A DNA stretch of 64,000 bases. It comes from Ctenosaura bakeri. Its lineage: Eukaryota; Chordata; Lepidosauria; Squamata; Iguanidae. The notes beneath the pieces are model-generated. The model did no database searches, had not been told where the DNA came from, and saw nothing but the letters and a program-made list of their open reading frames with translations. Of the stretch, positions 24,067 through 35,107 are shown piece after piece. The stretch is from contig CAOLHI010000960.1 of assembly GCA_948474755.1 (NCBI GenBank), positions 124,001 through 188,000 of the forward strand, given 5' to 3'. How positions within the stretch are numbered: the stretch's first letter is position 1; every line of letters starts with the position of its first letter. The translations under genes and the position numbers were made by a program.

Positions 24067-24523
24067 GGCCTTTTCTGCACCAGGCGAAGGAATCACCCTG
24101 CACCGCTACTCACCAGACCTTTCGGCTCCCTGGTTCAGTCTACGGTGCTCTGGAGCAGTGCGTGCTCATCAATACACACTGTTCTGGCATCCCAAATGGT
24201 GGCTTCCGGTTGGTAGAGGGTCTCGACCAACCGCTGAAGCTCGCCAGCCTAAAGTCTGGCCCCGGGCAGATCGCAGGCTCGCATTGGTGCGAGCCTGCAA
24301 GTCTGCATAAGGGGGCAGGCTCACAGTGGCACGCTGCATGGTTTTGAAAGACCGAAAGAAACAGGTCTTTCAAAAGTACGCTGGAGGACCACTTGGGGTC
24401 GTTCTGGACCAGACTGAGCTGCGGATCTACCTTAAATAGGTCTGACCCAGTCTGGTCCGAGGTGCAGACGTCCTCCTTGGAGGACGGACTGCACCATTTC
24501 AAAAACCCCATGCAGAAAGGGCC
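24067..24523. mobile_element. GGCC TIR MITE, family 3
   Basis: It starts GGCCTTTTCTGCACCAGGCG and ends CCATGCAGAAAGGGCC. Shared internal blocks are CTCTGGAGCAGTGCG, GACCAACCGCTGAAGCT and GGAGGACCACTTGGGG. Three further copies lie at 35108, 40064 (reverse) and 60793. No clear 3-bp duplication here. Confidence 0.75.
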
Positions 24524-25811
24524 TATGTGTTGTATATCGAAGTAAGGGGCAATGCGGTGAAGAGGGATCAGTGAAAAATGAGTTGGGAAAAGCTGGCCCC
24601 AAGGCATCTGGCCAGTGTTACAGTAGATACACAAAGAATGGAAACTAAGGTAGCACCAGAGATGCATTAGATCAAAGTATGGAAATCAAGTCCCATGGGA
24701 ACCGTGGGAAGTTTGAGAGAGGGGTAGAACCGAGAATCCACCAGTGGGAATTCTGTGCATGTTAAAGTGTGCATCACTATACAACCAAGTGTGTGTTGTA
24801 GATTGTTAGCTTCAGCAACAGTTGTAAGCTATACCTCCGATACTTCGTTAAATACAGTGTTCTCTTGAGAATAAAAGAGTCTGAAGAACTGCATTCAAAC
24901 CAGAGGAAAGATAGTGAAACAAAAAAAATAATTGCCTCAAGTTGGTGGCCTCTCCTTCATGGGGTGTTTTCCAATGGAGATTGGAGGGCCACCCATACAG
25001 GATGTTTCAGCTGTGGATTTCTTTAGTGGCAGTGGGTTGGAGTCAATGATCCTTAAGGATGCTCGGTTCTTCCCCTCTCATAAAAAGAGACTAAAACAAA
25101 AGTCTCACTCATCCTTCCCCATTCAAGTAAACGAGACCTACATTAGTCGTGACTGCCTTGAGTCCCAGTGATTCATAGGGCATGCTGTAAAATATGACTA
25201 AATCTGGAACAAATCCATTGAGTGGACTTGGAAGCCTTCCAGAGAATTTCAGCTGTAAAGCTGGCAACCGCCTCCACCCACCCGCCCAGCTCCATAATGT
25301 TTGATCATTAACTGGCCACACATGGAATCTAAGCAGATACGCCTCAGCCCCCCCCCATTGTCACAATGGCTAGACTTTCCCTGGCTCTGCTGAGCGAGTC
25401 TTCCTGTATAAGCCCTCTTAATTGGCTTGTTAGTGTAACCTGATGCTACCTGCCCTGCTTGGCTGGTTCGCTAATAGGGTTCAGATGCCTCGTCTCAAAA
25501 CGAGACAAGCTGCAAAGGGATCCGCAAAAGCTACTTAAGAGTACAAAGGGGTTTGGAGAGCAGTCCCTCTACTTCCTCTAGTAACTGGGCCTGGGTTGTC
25601 ACTGGTAATCTCTACCCAGCGGAACTCTTAATAAGCCAAGAGAATGGGAGCTGCCCTCCCATCACAGCAAAGGTGACAGTTCTGCTGAAATCTGTGCAGA
25701 AAACCGGTCACCTTGGATGCATCTGAAATGCATTTTATCTCCTACCTTTCTGAAGATGGTGAAAAGGTGGATTTCCCTGTCCTAGGACCTCTGAAGCTTG
25801 CTGAGCCCAAC
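24524..25811. other. No feature recognised
   Basis: About 1.3 kb without a repeat or gene that I can name. Confidence 0.4.
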
Positions 25812-25990
25812 CTTGTTGTTTTTAGGTGCCTTCAAGTCAAACATGACTTATGGTGGTGAGATTGTAGGGTTCTCTTGGCAAGAGTTATGCAGAAGGGATC
25901 TGCTTGCCTTTCTCTTAGGCTAAGAGAAGGTGGGTTTCCATGGCTGAGATTCATATCCAACACTCTTGTCAGTACACCACACTGTATCTC
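25812..25990 (-). mobile_element. tRNA-type SINE with Bov-B-like tail
   Basis: The plus strand reads TTGTTTTTAGGTGCCTTCAA, ACATGACTTATGGTGG, GGGTTTCCATGGCTGAGAT and ATCCAACACTC: the tail, body and head of the same SINE as at 416-650, in reverse. Diverged. Confidence 0.65.
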
Positions 25991-26126
25991 CATATTTAGG
26001 ACTATGGAACAAAAATAATAATAATAATAATTAAATTTTAGAGAGAGTAAGGGCTTAGGCACATGATTCATGAAAAATGGGGCTATCAGTAGCCATCATA
26101 GATCATCATAAGACCTAATCATCATA

Positions 26127-26306
26127 GACCAATTCTGCGCGAGCCTGTTCTAGCGCTATGATTCCACTTTCAACATCCTATGGAATCCCGGGGTTTGCAG
26201 TTTTGGGAGGGGCTGGCCGGCCTCTCCCAAAACTGCAAACCCCAGGATTCCATAGGATGTTGAAAGTGGAATCATAGCACTAGAACAGGCTCGTGCGGAA
26301 ATGGCC
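26127..26306. mobile_element. GGCC MITE, family 1, near-perfect palindrome
   Basis: It starts GACCAATTCTGCGCGAGCC and ends GGCTCGTGCGGAAATGGCC, with ATA on both sides. The halves mirror closely: GCAGTTTTGGGAGGGGC, then GGCC, then CTCTCCCAAAACTGC. A transcript would fold into one hairpin of about 85 bp. Confidence 0.85.
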
Positions 26307-26317
26307 ATAGACATGTG

Positions 26318-26374
26318 TATGCTTGTCAATATTCTTCTTGGATTGTGATGCCTAGAACTAGACACAGTATTCCA
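26318..26374 (-). mobile_element. CR1 fragment, inverted 5' piece
   Basis: CTTGTCAATATTCTTCTTGG, then AGACACAGTATTCCAG, is the reversed form of the CR1 segment that follows directly in plus orientation. The two form a head-to-head join at about 26375, as expected from 5' inversion (twin priming) during insertion. Confidence 0.65.
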
Positions 26375-26897
26375 GACATCACTTGGAATATTGTGTCCAG
26401 TTCTGGCACCACAGTTCAAGAAGGAGACTGACAAGCTGAGCGTGCCCAGAGGAGGGCGAACAAAATGGTGAAGGGTCTGGAAACCGTGAAGCCCTATGAG
26501 GAACAGCTTAGGGAGCTAGGTATGTTTAGCCTGATAAAAGAAGGTTAAGAGGTGACATGATAGCCATGTTTAAATATTTGAAGGGATGTCAGGTTGAAGA
26601 TGGAGCAAGCTTGTTTTCTGCTGCTCCAGAGACCAGAACAAGGAGAAATGGATTCAAACTACAAGAAAAGAGATTTCACCTAAGCATCAGGAAGAACTTC
26701 CTGATGGTAAAAGCCATTTGACAGTGGAATATGCTGCCTCAGAGTGTGGTGGAGTAATGTTCTTTGGAAGTTTTTTAAAGAGAGACGGGGTGGCCATTTG
26801 CTGGGGGTGCTTTGGGTATGTGTTTCTGCATGGAAGAAAGGGGTTGGACTCAATGGCCATTGTGGTCTTTTCAAACTCTATGATTCTATGATTCTAG
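26375..26897 (+). mobile_element. CR1 LINE 3' end
   Basis: From TTGGAATATTGTGTCCAGT to the octamer tail ACTCTATGATTCTATGATTC. Translation fragments include [22 protein letters not shown] and AAPETRTR in broken frames. It ends in the normal CR1 3' terminus and is truncated at the 5' side. Confidence 0.9.
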
Positions 26898-27208
26898 TTT
26901 GTTTGGAAATATGAGTGAAAGACTCCCATCACGTTCTCCATCCTGCTTAAGGGCTTTACATAGTCATCTGGCTAGTCACTACAGATGGGAAGTCCAATTA
27001 AATTCTACTGTTCTTAAATGTTCTTAAATTCCGCTCCACCCTGGATTGAAATCTGAGCCAGAGAAGTAATCCTAGTTTGTCCACCCAGCCCCCTGAATCT
27101 GTGAAATAACCTCCCTCTTCTTCTTAAATTACAATACCAGAAGTCACAGCAAGAGCAAGAGCAACCGAAGTGGGGATCAGAATACTAAGTGAAAGAGAAA
27201 GATAAGGG
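26898..27208. other. No feature recognised
   Basis: Nothing named. Confidence 0.35.
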
Positions 27209-27428
27209 TTCCTTCCACACTGTGCAATTATAGAGGTATGATTTCACTTTAACCACCATGGTCCCATCCTGTGGGCTCCTGGACCTGGCAATCTGGTGAG
27301 ACACCTGAGTCTTCTGGCTGAGAAGTCTGAATGCCCCATCCCTAAACTGCTAGTCCCAGGATTCCATAGGATGGAACCACGATAATTAAAGTGGAGTCAT
27401 ACCAATATAAGTAGGTAGTATGAAAGGC
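27209..27428. mobile_element. GGCC-type MITE, family 4
   Basis: It starts GGTTCCTTCCACACTGTGC and ends AGTATGAAAGGCCC, with AAG on both sides. The inner halves carry TAACCACCATGGTCCC against GGATGGAACCACG. A partial copy lies at 31121-31185. Confidence 0.65.
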
Positions 27429-27729
27429 CCAAGACCTCTCCTTTCCTCCTCTCTAGTGGGACAATTTCTAGAGCTGGGAGATATAAAACATTTTTTTTCT
27501 GACAAAATTTCTGAGATTGTTTTTTTCTTTTTCTCCCCACCCTGGTATTATAGAATCGTTGAACCGGAAAGGCCCTAAAAGCTGTCTAATTCCACCCTCC
27601 ACTGATTCAGGAAATCCACAGCTTTTTAAAGCATTACTGAGAGGTGAGCATCAATCCCACTCCATCTAAAAATTTCCAGTGAAGGAGAATCTGTAACCTT
27701 CCAAGGCTGCCCATTTAATCATTGAGGAG

Positions 27730-27730
<1 letters not shown>

Positions 27731-27785
<55 letters not shown>
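27731..27785. repeat. (TCTA)n microsatellite at the L1 tail
   Basis: About 13 units of ATCT, starting within the left target-site duplication and lying next to the L1 3' end. It probably grew from the L1 tail. Confidence 0.9.
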
Positions 27786-27787
<2 letters not shown>

Positions 27788-28721
27788 ATCTTAAAAAAAT
27801 TAATTGCATAAAAAACAGAGTGGATATACCCCATTGAGAGATATACCACACACACCCCACTTCCATATTCATATTCTCCAGTTGAATCTTTTTTGTTTCC
27901 ATTTATCCAAAAGATTAACATTTACATTTACAGAAGAGAAAAACAGTTACATTTCTTTCTTTTGTTTTCTGTACATTCATGTTTTTATCCAATCCAAGAC
28001 TCCTCTCCATTCCCTTTCAAAGTTCTGGATAGGTTTGTTTTTCAGTAAAAATACTAACTTTTCTGTCTCTACCATATCCAGAATTTTTAATTTCCACTCT
28101 CCTAAGTCAATATCTTTCTTTTATTTCCAATATTGCACATATATCAACCTTGCAGCTGTTATCAAATATCTTATCTCCCTTTGTTGTCCTAACATATTTA
28201 ACAAATAAAATTCCGGTATCATTTCAAAATTCATTTTACAAATTCTTTGAAGTTCATCATGTACCTCCTTGCAGTACTTTCTTGCCCTTCTGCAAGTCCA
28301 CCACGTATGAAAAAAAACCCAATTTTTTCATCACACTTCCAACATTTCACATTCCCATTTTTGGTTATTTTTTTTTGTAATCTTTCTGGGGTCATATACC
28401 ATCTATGAAGCATTTTATAATAATTTTCTCTTAAATTTAAGTTTGGTGTAAATTTTATATCAGTTTTCCATACTTTCTCCCAAACTTCTAATTCAATCGG
28501 GTGTCCCACATTCCGAGCCGCCCATTTAACCATTGTATCTTTAACTACTTCTGATTCCACGTCTCTTTTCAACAATAGTTTATAAAATTTGGAGATTCTC
28601 TTCTTCTGATTTCCCTTCATCAGTAAATCTAATTCATTCTATTTTCCCTCAAATCCGTACAATTTTTGATCCATTTTAAATCTTTCTTTTAGTCATTGCC
28701 ATGGGAACCAATTTAACATCC
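27735..28721 (-). mobile_element. 5'-truncated L1 insertion with 13-bp duplication
   Basis: Both ends are bounded by TTGAGGAGATCTA (27722-27734 and 28722-28734), a 13-bp target-site duplication. On the minus strand a frame at 28231-28620 holds the L1 ORF2 C-terminal region: ENYYKMLHRWYMTPERLQKK and the CWKCDEKIG cysteine block. In this region L1 ORF2 normally reads RWYLTPE...CWRC. The 3' end (left) passes through an A-rich stretch into the (TCTA)n repeat. The missing 5' part is the usual outcome of incomplete reverse transcription. Confidence 0.85.
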
Positions 28722-28965
28722 TTGAGGAGATCTAACTGCTCAAGAAATCCTTGCTATTGTTTGCAACCTCTTGCATTAGGAGTCCATTGATCTGGGCACT
28801 GCTTCCTGGAAGAGCACAAAAGAAACTTGCTTCCCTTTCTACATGGCAGCCCTATAGCTGTTTGAAGTCAAAAGAGGAAAGCTACTTTTCAGAGTCTTCT
28901 CCACATATTCCCCACCATTCTTCACATATTCCCCACTTTAAAAGATGAAAAATGGTGATCATGAG

Positions 28966-29270
28966 GTCAACACAGTTGCAGTTGCTCCTTGCAGGGACAG
29001 CAAATAAACCCACAAGGACAGACTCATCTGAGGACTTCCCTGGTACGTCCCTTTCTAATGATGATGAGCCCCATCCTGAGAAACTGCTGCAGCATTTCTT
29101 CTCTCGTTAGGGAAGAGACAAATAGGATGGAGAATTCTGCAGAGACCACTTATGGACTGCCTAATTCTGGACATCAGGCTGGCTGAGAAAATAAGCCAAG
29201 CTATTTCTGTCCTTCTAGCAAAATGGCTCAATTTCTTTCTAATTTGGAAGGGAAAGGAAGAGAACTTGGG
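28966..29270. other. No feature recognised
   Basis: Nothing named. Confidence 0.3.
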
Positions 29271-29274
29271 CACT

Positions 29275-30123
29275 TGTTACTTCGGCCCAGGTGATAGCAC
29301 ATGATATCTGTTTTTGATATCAAAACCATTTGGCTTTCCTCTGCCACCCCGCTCCATGTGTTTGCGAGGCCTCTGAACAAGCATGTACACAGGAGTGGTT
29401 GGTAATTGTTGGACATTCCATTCTCCACCTAGGCAGGCAGAACAAAGCCACTCCGTTGCTTCTGGGACCTCCCTGCAAACACCCTTTTGCTTAAGCACGA
29501 CACTGGCCCTGAGCCCTGAGCCGACAGTCTTACAAAGCCAAGCTAAGTACCTTGTATTTGCATACTGGCTACACTATTGTTGATTCTGCGCTAAGCTGAT
29601 CATGTTAAACTTGACCTTTGGAGCTTTGTCCCGTTCCAAACTCTCATTGTTCTCACCGAGTATGGCATGGCCTGCAGTCACAATTCACCCTATATGAACC
29701 CCCCGATTCCCAGACTACCTCGGATCGCTCCAGACTTCCATCCCGCCTTGCTGCTGCTTTATCTGGCAAGCTCCCCTCAGTGAACCACACTGAGTTTCTT
29801 CCCTACCATTTTCAAGCTTCTTCAGGACTACAAGAAAGGTGTTGTATCACCCATTTCCCCCGAAAATCCTTATTTCCAATTCTTTCATTAGCTGTATGAT
29901 TGTGGTGTCTTTACTGTTTGTTTGTCTTTTAATAAAACCTGTTTTAAAACTGTCTGACTGCTTTACTGACCTGACCCCGTAGACATTGAGTTACAAGATC
30001 CCTGCTAAGTTACCCTGCCTCTCGCTACTTTAGTGAGTGTTCCAGCTAATTTCCCCACCTTTGCGTTATTGTGTTTTGGTTATTTGGGTGCCCCTTCTGG
30101 GACCCCCAGAGAACAGGGTAACA
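29275..30123 (+). mobile_element. Solo LTR, family TGTTAC (copy 2)
   Basis: It begins TGTTACTTCGG and ends CAGGGTAACA, flanked on both sides by CACT. TATATGAA lies at 29691-29698 where copy 1 has TATAAAAA, and AATAAA at 29931-29936. The duplication differs from that of copy 1 (GACA), so the two are separate insertions and not the ends of one provirus. No internal region adjoins. Confidence 0.85.
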
Positions 30124-30194
30124 CACTGCTAGCCATTTTTAGACATGGTGTTTGTTAGGAATTTAAAATATTAACTAAAAGGACTGATACATAA

Positions 30195-30250
30195 TCCAGT
30201 TACAGTCCTCCACATTTGCAATTTTGACCTTCACAAATTTGAAGCAGCTT
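30195..30250 (+). mobile_element. Tigger-like left-end fragment
   Basis: TTACAGTCCTCCACATTTGC, then TTCACAAATTTGAAGC, resembles the left end of the element at 11783. The right end is not seen. Confidence 0.4.
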
Positions 30251-30989
30251 CAGCTGTGTTGACCTGATGATCACCATATTTCACCTTTTAAAGTGGCCCA
30301 GGTTGTTATTTTGGGACCCCTTGTGGCACAGGATGGGATATGAGTCACCCTATACAAGTGGTGAAGAATATGTGGAGAAGACTGATTATCTGTGAGGCAT
30401 GTGCTTCCCCCTGCCCCATTTTCCATCTTGCATTCCTCACCCCAGGGTTGAGAGACTTGAGTTTAAAATGGGTGAGCAAAGCCCACTCCCACTTCTGGAG
30501 ACATGTCTTCTCTGTCATGTGGCTGTACATTTTGCTATGTAATGGCTGCTGATTGGTCATGTGCTCTCTTTGTTCTTACCCCTCTTTTCTCAAGATGGCA
30601 ACCAGAAGTAGCTAGAACCCCAGAACTCTGCCCTTCTCTGTCTGAAAGCTTTTTAACCTTGTCTTTTCTCTCTCTCCTCCAACACTGGGGCCAGAGGTAA
30701 GGAATGGGGATAGGGGAGCTCCAGAGGGGAATGGGAGGGGGATCAAGAGATTGTGGGGGGAGTTATTTGTGGTTTTTCCATTTTGGGAGGGTTGTGCACC
30801 CCAAACCCTCGAGAATGTGGAATAGCCATTGTAGTCAGTTTTCCTGTACAGAAGGCAGGTTGGTAGAAACAATATTTTCTTCTCTTGCTCTTCCAGAACC
30901 AAGGATAAAGTGGTGGACTCCCTTTGCTGGAGTGAGTGTTGGAGCTGAATTGTTTTTCAGCCCTTTTTATCTTTTCAGGTCTATGCTTT
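30251..30989. other. No feature recognised
   Basis: No repeat or coding signature that I can name. The frames near 30612-30991 overlap on both strands and lack support. Confidence 0.35.
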
Positions 30990-31185
30990 AAATTGTGTTA
31001 ATATTCTAAATAGTTTGGTATGATTTTAGTGTTCACTTTTGGTATGGTTTTAACTGTATTGTACTTCTTTTAAATTATAAGGCACCTTGAGAAGGAGGAG
31101 GACCTCATAACATGACAAATTTTTGGATTCCATAGGATGGAGCCAAAAGAGTTAAGCTGCCATTAAACTACTATAATAGCGTATA
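30990..31185 (+). mobile_element. L2-like tail and MITE family 4 fragment
   Basis: TTTTAACTGTATTGTACTTC and TAAGGCACCTTGAGAAGG (to about 31105) look like a worn L2 3' end. TTGGATTCCATAGGATGGAGCC and the following bases (31121-31185) are one end of a family 4 MITE. Confidence 0.4.
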
Positions 31186-32995
31186 GTAGATATTTTCTTA
31201 GTTATATTTGCTGTCAAAACAGATCACGGAAAATGCAGGAGATGAAGGTACCAGAGTGTGACTGCTGGGTCTTCTAGTTTATGATCTTCCTTTGCTGGAG
31301 ATCTTGGAAGTGATTCTTGGATGACGGCTTGCACAGTCCTCCAGCCATTATAGCCAGAGGGATCTAAGAAGTTGTCTAAAACAAAACTAACCTTTCCATG
31401 CTGACATTAAGTAACTTTAATGAGAGGTTTTCCTGATGGAAAGTGGAGAAGGAATGGAAAGATGTTGGATGTGGGAGGGCAGAGAGGCAGGCTGGAGGGA
31501 TGAAGAAGGAAAGGATGGAACAGGGGTACAGACAGATGATGTGAGAAGAAGAAGAATCCCATGTTGTGCTCTCTCCATGCCATGGAATTGTATGTAGGAT
31601 GTGGAAAATGTGTGTGTATGTAGGATGTGCAAAAAGATGAATGGGAAAATTCTTAGGGACCCAAAGTGCCACCAAATGGTCGGCATTGTTTACCAGACAG
31701 GACAGTAAATAGCATTTAGCTAGCCCAGCTGAGAAACTTTTGTTTGTGTTTGAGGATAGCAATCAATGGGTGATTTACTAGGATTAGACTGTAGGTTACT
31801 GGGTTAGGGATGGTAGGTAGACTATCAAAAGACAGGGCAGGAAATTCAAAGGATGAAAGTAACTAATAGAGAGGAGCTATTTCAACAGAAAAGAAAATGA
31901 TCTAGAAGTTAAGGGGGGACGTGAACCTGGAGAAGCTACCAATAGGCATCATTTATGGAAGGTAATGAACTATTGTGTTTTACTATATAACAAGATGAGT
32001 GATGCAGATGATTGACTCCAGTGACCGTTGTTAACTGGCCTCTTGTGTTCCAATAAATATCATGGAAAGTATACATGTGTTTTCTTCAGAGACACAGAGT
32101 AGCAGCATAAGACAAACAGGCTGGAAGATAGAAGTTGGAGAGTGAAGAAAAGGCCCTGGAAAATTGCCTCCCATTAAGGTTAAGGGGAAGGAGAAGGGTG
32201 GAAGAATAGAAGAAAGGTCTGGAAGCTCTCCAGAGGTCCCACAGTGATTAATCAGATGCTATTGGCATTGAGAGACATACCATATCTGATACATTCCAGA
32301 GACCATCTTAACCAGTTGCCATTGATCCTCATCCTTGCGAATCTCATGCTTCACAGCAGAAGCAGTTGCCAGGATAAAAGTATCAGTTGGCATTTTAGGT
32401 GTGATTGTTCAGTTCAAAGGTGATTTAACTACACCCGGTTTCCACATTTACTCCTGGAATGTTGTTTCTTTCTGTATGGAAAAAAGGGCTTTGAACTGTC
32501 TGAACCTGTGAGCGTCTGCATATCACTTTGGCTGCGCAAATTAACCTCCCAGAAATACTGGAATCCTGGCCATCACTCGTCATTGGAAATTCCCCTTAGA
32601 GCTGGGCTTTGCTCACTTCCACGGTGATGCGGAGAGATTGGCCAGAGTGCTTGGCTGCTCACAGTTTTCTGCAGGCGGCAGTAAATCACAGCACACATAA
32701 TTTAAAACAAATGCTGCATAAGGGCTTGTAAAATAACAATCCACAGCAGCCTTAAATTTCCCAGGTGTCAAGCGGAGTCACTTTGCCTGCCAGAACTCCA
32801 GCTCAGAGGTGTGCTGTGGGGAAATATTAAAAATACTTCTCTGGATACAAAATGGGAGCTGCAGACAATGCTCCCCAGGAGGCTCCGAGACCTGGTTCTG
32901 TGAAAGGCTGAAGATTAAAGAGCCAAAATTAAGGGACTTTGTATTAGATATTATTTCTTTTGCATTATATGTTATTTCTCCTCTTAACCTGACAA
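31186..32995. other. No feature recognised
   Basis: About 1.8 kb, the longest quiet stretch. No repeat family or credible exon was recognised. Confidence 0.4.
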
Positions 32996-33347
32996 AGAGA
33001 AGGCTAAGAGGAGATATGATAGTCATGTTTATATATTTCCAGGGATGTCATGTTGAAGATGGAGCAAGCTTGTTTTCTGCTGCTCCAGAGACTAGGACAC
33101 GAAACAATGGATTCAAACTACAGGAAAAGAGATTTCATCTAAGCCTCAGGAAGAACTTTCTGACAGTCAGAGCCGTTTGACAGTGGAATCTGCTGCCTCA
33201 ATGGAGTGTGGTGGAGTCTCCTTCTTTGGAGATTTTTAAAGAGGGGCTGGATGACCATTTGCTGGGGGTGCTTTGAATGTTTGTTCTTGAATGGCAGCGG
33301 GTTGGACTCTGTGGTATCTTACAATTCTAAGTTTCTGTGATTCTATG
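32996..33347 (+). mobile_element. CR1 LINE 3' end
   Basis: Fragments [20 protein letters not shown] and [20 protein letters not shown] in one frame, followed by the 3' UTR and GTGATTCTATGATG. Severely 5' truncated. Confidence 0.9.
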
Positions 33348-33778
33348 ATGCAACCTGTTCAACCCAGATGACAATAAAAAACTACCTTGCACAACACAGA
33401 GACACCTAAAAAGAGGGGTGGACAAATGTGGCCTGTGGGCACATGCAGTGCCAATCTTTTTGGTGTGGACTCCAATTCCCCAGGACACTCCAAAGTTACC
33501 AAAGCCACCCCATCAGTTTTTCATGGTGTAAAAATTTCTCATAAACCACTGCGATACACACCAATCCACAGGCATGGTTGAAAAAAACTTTTATTAAACA
33601 GTGTGAAAAAATAACAAGTTGTCTGAAAGCTATACATTTGTGGTAAGAGTTTCATATTCTTAATGCTTTGCGTTTCATCTTATCACCTCAGACAGACTAG
33701 TCTAAACCCCTGCTTACTCTAACCTCTCCCCTAACCAGCAGAAATTGCCTCCCACCATCATTCTCCAATTGGCCCTTC
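33348..33778. other. No feature recognised
   Basis: Nothing named. Confidence 0.35.
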
Positions 33779-33781
33779 CTC

Positions 33782-33948
33782 GGCCATTTCTGCACTAGAC
33801 TGTTATGGTGCTATTATTCCGCTTTCAACATCCTATGGAATCCTTGACTTTGCAGTTTAGGGAGGGGCCTTTGAGAGAGAGAAAACCCTAGGATTCCACA
33901 GGATGTTGAAAGCAGAATAGCACCATAACAGTCTAGTGTGGAAATGGC
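33782..33948. mobile_element. GGCC palindromic MITE, family 1
   Basis: It starts GGCCATTTCTGCACTAGAC and ends GTCTAGTGTGGAAATGGC. The core CAACATCCTATGGAATCC and its complement are present. No clean 3-bp duplication. Confidence 0.8.
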
Positions 33949-33993
33949 TTTCCTGTTCCATTTCAAGGATCACATTCTCTCTCTCTAGACAAA

Positions 33994-34125
33994 CAGTTCC
34001 CAAACTTTGGTCCTCTAGGTGTTTTGGACTTCACCTCCCAAAAGTCCCAGCCAACTAGGCCAACTGTCAATAATTCTGGATGCTGAAGTCAAAATACCTG
34101 GAGGACCAAAGTTTGGCAACCACCG
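33994..34125. mobile_element. Small palindromic hAT-like MITE
   Basis: The left end CAGTTCCCAAACTTTGGTCC mirrors the right end GGACCAAAGTTTGGCAACC. The interior has GGTGTTTTGGACTTCA against TGAAGTCAAAATACC. The ends resemble hAT MITEs of the CAGTGTTCCC type. An 8-bp duplication is not recognisable. Confidence 0.6.
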
Positions 34126-34278
34126 TTCTAGCCAATCCTTACCCAGCATACTCCAACACTCTACCGCACCCATTCATTCACTCACTCGTCCCTTCTCTCA
34201 CATCTTACCTTCCTTATTTTAAAATATAATCTTATACTACACCGTACCACAATCACTTTATAAACCTGATCAAACATA

Positions 34279-34381
34279 GGCCATTTCCGCACTGGCCCCT
34301 CCCGAAACTGCAAACCCCAGGATTCCATAGGATGTTGCAAGTGGAATCATAGTGCTATAACAGTCTTGTGCGGAAATGGCC
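34279..34381. mobile_element. GGCC MITE, family 1, half deleted
   Basis: It starts GGCCATTTCCGCACTGG and ends GTCTTGTGCGGAAATGGCC, with ATA on both sides. Most of the left half is missing, while both termini and the duplication remain, so the deletion is internal. Confidence 0.8.
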
Positions 34382-34402
34382 ATATAGAAGACCCAATAGC
34401 TG

Positions 34403-34513
34403 ACTTGGTGGAGGGGCTGTTTCCACTTACTGAAGTACTTACTGAATTATTGGGTCATGAAATGATGCATGTCTACAAAGTGTGTCACCAACATGAAAAG
34501 TTTTGAGAGCTCT
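34403..34513 (+). mobile_element. hAT family A, right-end fragment
   Basis: GAGGGGCTGTTTCCACTTAC, then AAAGTGTGTCACCAACATG and TTTTGAGAGCTCTG, match the right end of the element at 2694-3062. Confidence 0.6.
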
Positions 34514-34844
34514 GAGATAGTGTCTTCCATCACACCTGAGGCAGTGGGCTAGGTAGGAGCCCAGGACAGCTTGGCAGGTAGACAGAAAGAGAAGAGAATT
34601 GTTGTGTGTTGTGGTGTTCAGGAGAAACAGTAAGGCACAACTGCCCCATTCTTTCCTCCCTCGTTAAGAATAGGAGTGTTAACAAACATGTTCCCATTCT
34701 AGCTTGGGATGTGCCAGGAGGTACCACCAGATGACCTTGTGTTTAATTGTTTTTTTTGTTTTTTTTTAAAAACTTGTTATTATCAGGTTGGTAGCTTTGT
34801 TTTGTTTTGGCCTCATTATAAGTTGCTTTGGAGAGTCTCAAGAC

Positions 34845-35065
34845 TCTAAAGGATCTGGTCTGATCTTGGAAGTTAAACAGGGTCAACTTTGATTAATACT
34901 TGGATGGGAGACCTCCAGCAAATACCAGGCACTGTAGGCTCTATTTCAGAGGAAGGAACTGACAAGATCACTTCTGCATATTCGTTGCCTAAGAAGACCC
35001 TATGGAATTCATGTGGTCGTCGTAAGTGAAAAGGCAACTTGAAGGCACAGACGGACAGACATACC
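34845..35065 (+). mobile_element. 5S-rRNA-derived SINE
   Basis: The head is a diverged copy of 5S rRNA. It has GATCTTGGAAGTTAAACAGG (box A region), then TACTTGGATGGGAGACC (box C region) and AATACCAGGCACTGTAGGCT. The body follows, then a tail with GTGGTCGTCGTAAGTG and AACTTGAAGGCACAGACG, like the tails of the other SINEs here. The head would supply a 5S-type internal Pol III promoter, and the tail recognition by a Bov-B/RTE-type LINE (inference). It is not a functional 5S gene: it is diverged and fused to a SINE body. Confidence 0.85.
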
Positions 35066-35107
35066 AAGGCAGAGAGATGCTTGCTTTTAGGATCCTCATA
35101 CAGCTTA

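Larger units (their letters stand above)
27548..28965 (-). mobile_element. Old CR1, interrupted by an L1
   Basis: The outer pieces 27548-27734 and 28735-28965 form one reversed CR1 3' end. It starts TTATAGAATCGTTGAACCGG and later has AGCACAAAAGAAACTTGCTTCC and GGCAGCCCTATAGCTG. The L1 at 27735-28721 lies between them. Confidence 0.65.

Noticed and set aside
24140..24667. 175-codon minus-strand frame
   Set aside because: Most of it is the reverse of a family 3 MITE; the same frames recur in part at 35152-35533 and 60872-61228.
27731..27785. CRISPR-like array
   Set aside because: It is a simple tetranucleotide repeat without spacers; no CRISPR structure occurs in the window.
28231..28620. 129-codon minus-strand host gene
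   Set aside because: It has the L1 ORF2 C-terminal motifs and sits between L1 target-site duplications.
14527..30123. A provirus bounded by the two LTRs
   Set aside because: Each LTR has its own matching 4-bp duplication and no viral genes lie between them.
34845..34950. 5S rRNA gene
   Set aside because: The 5S text is diverged and fused to a SINE body and tail, so it is a SINE head.
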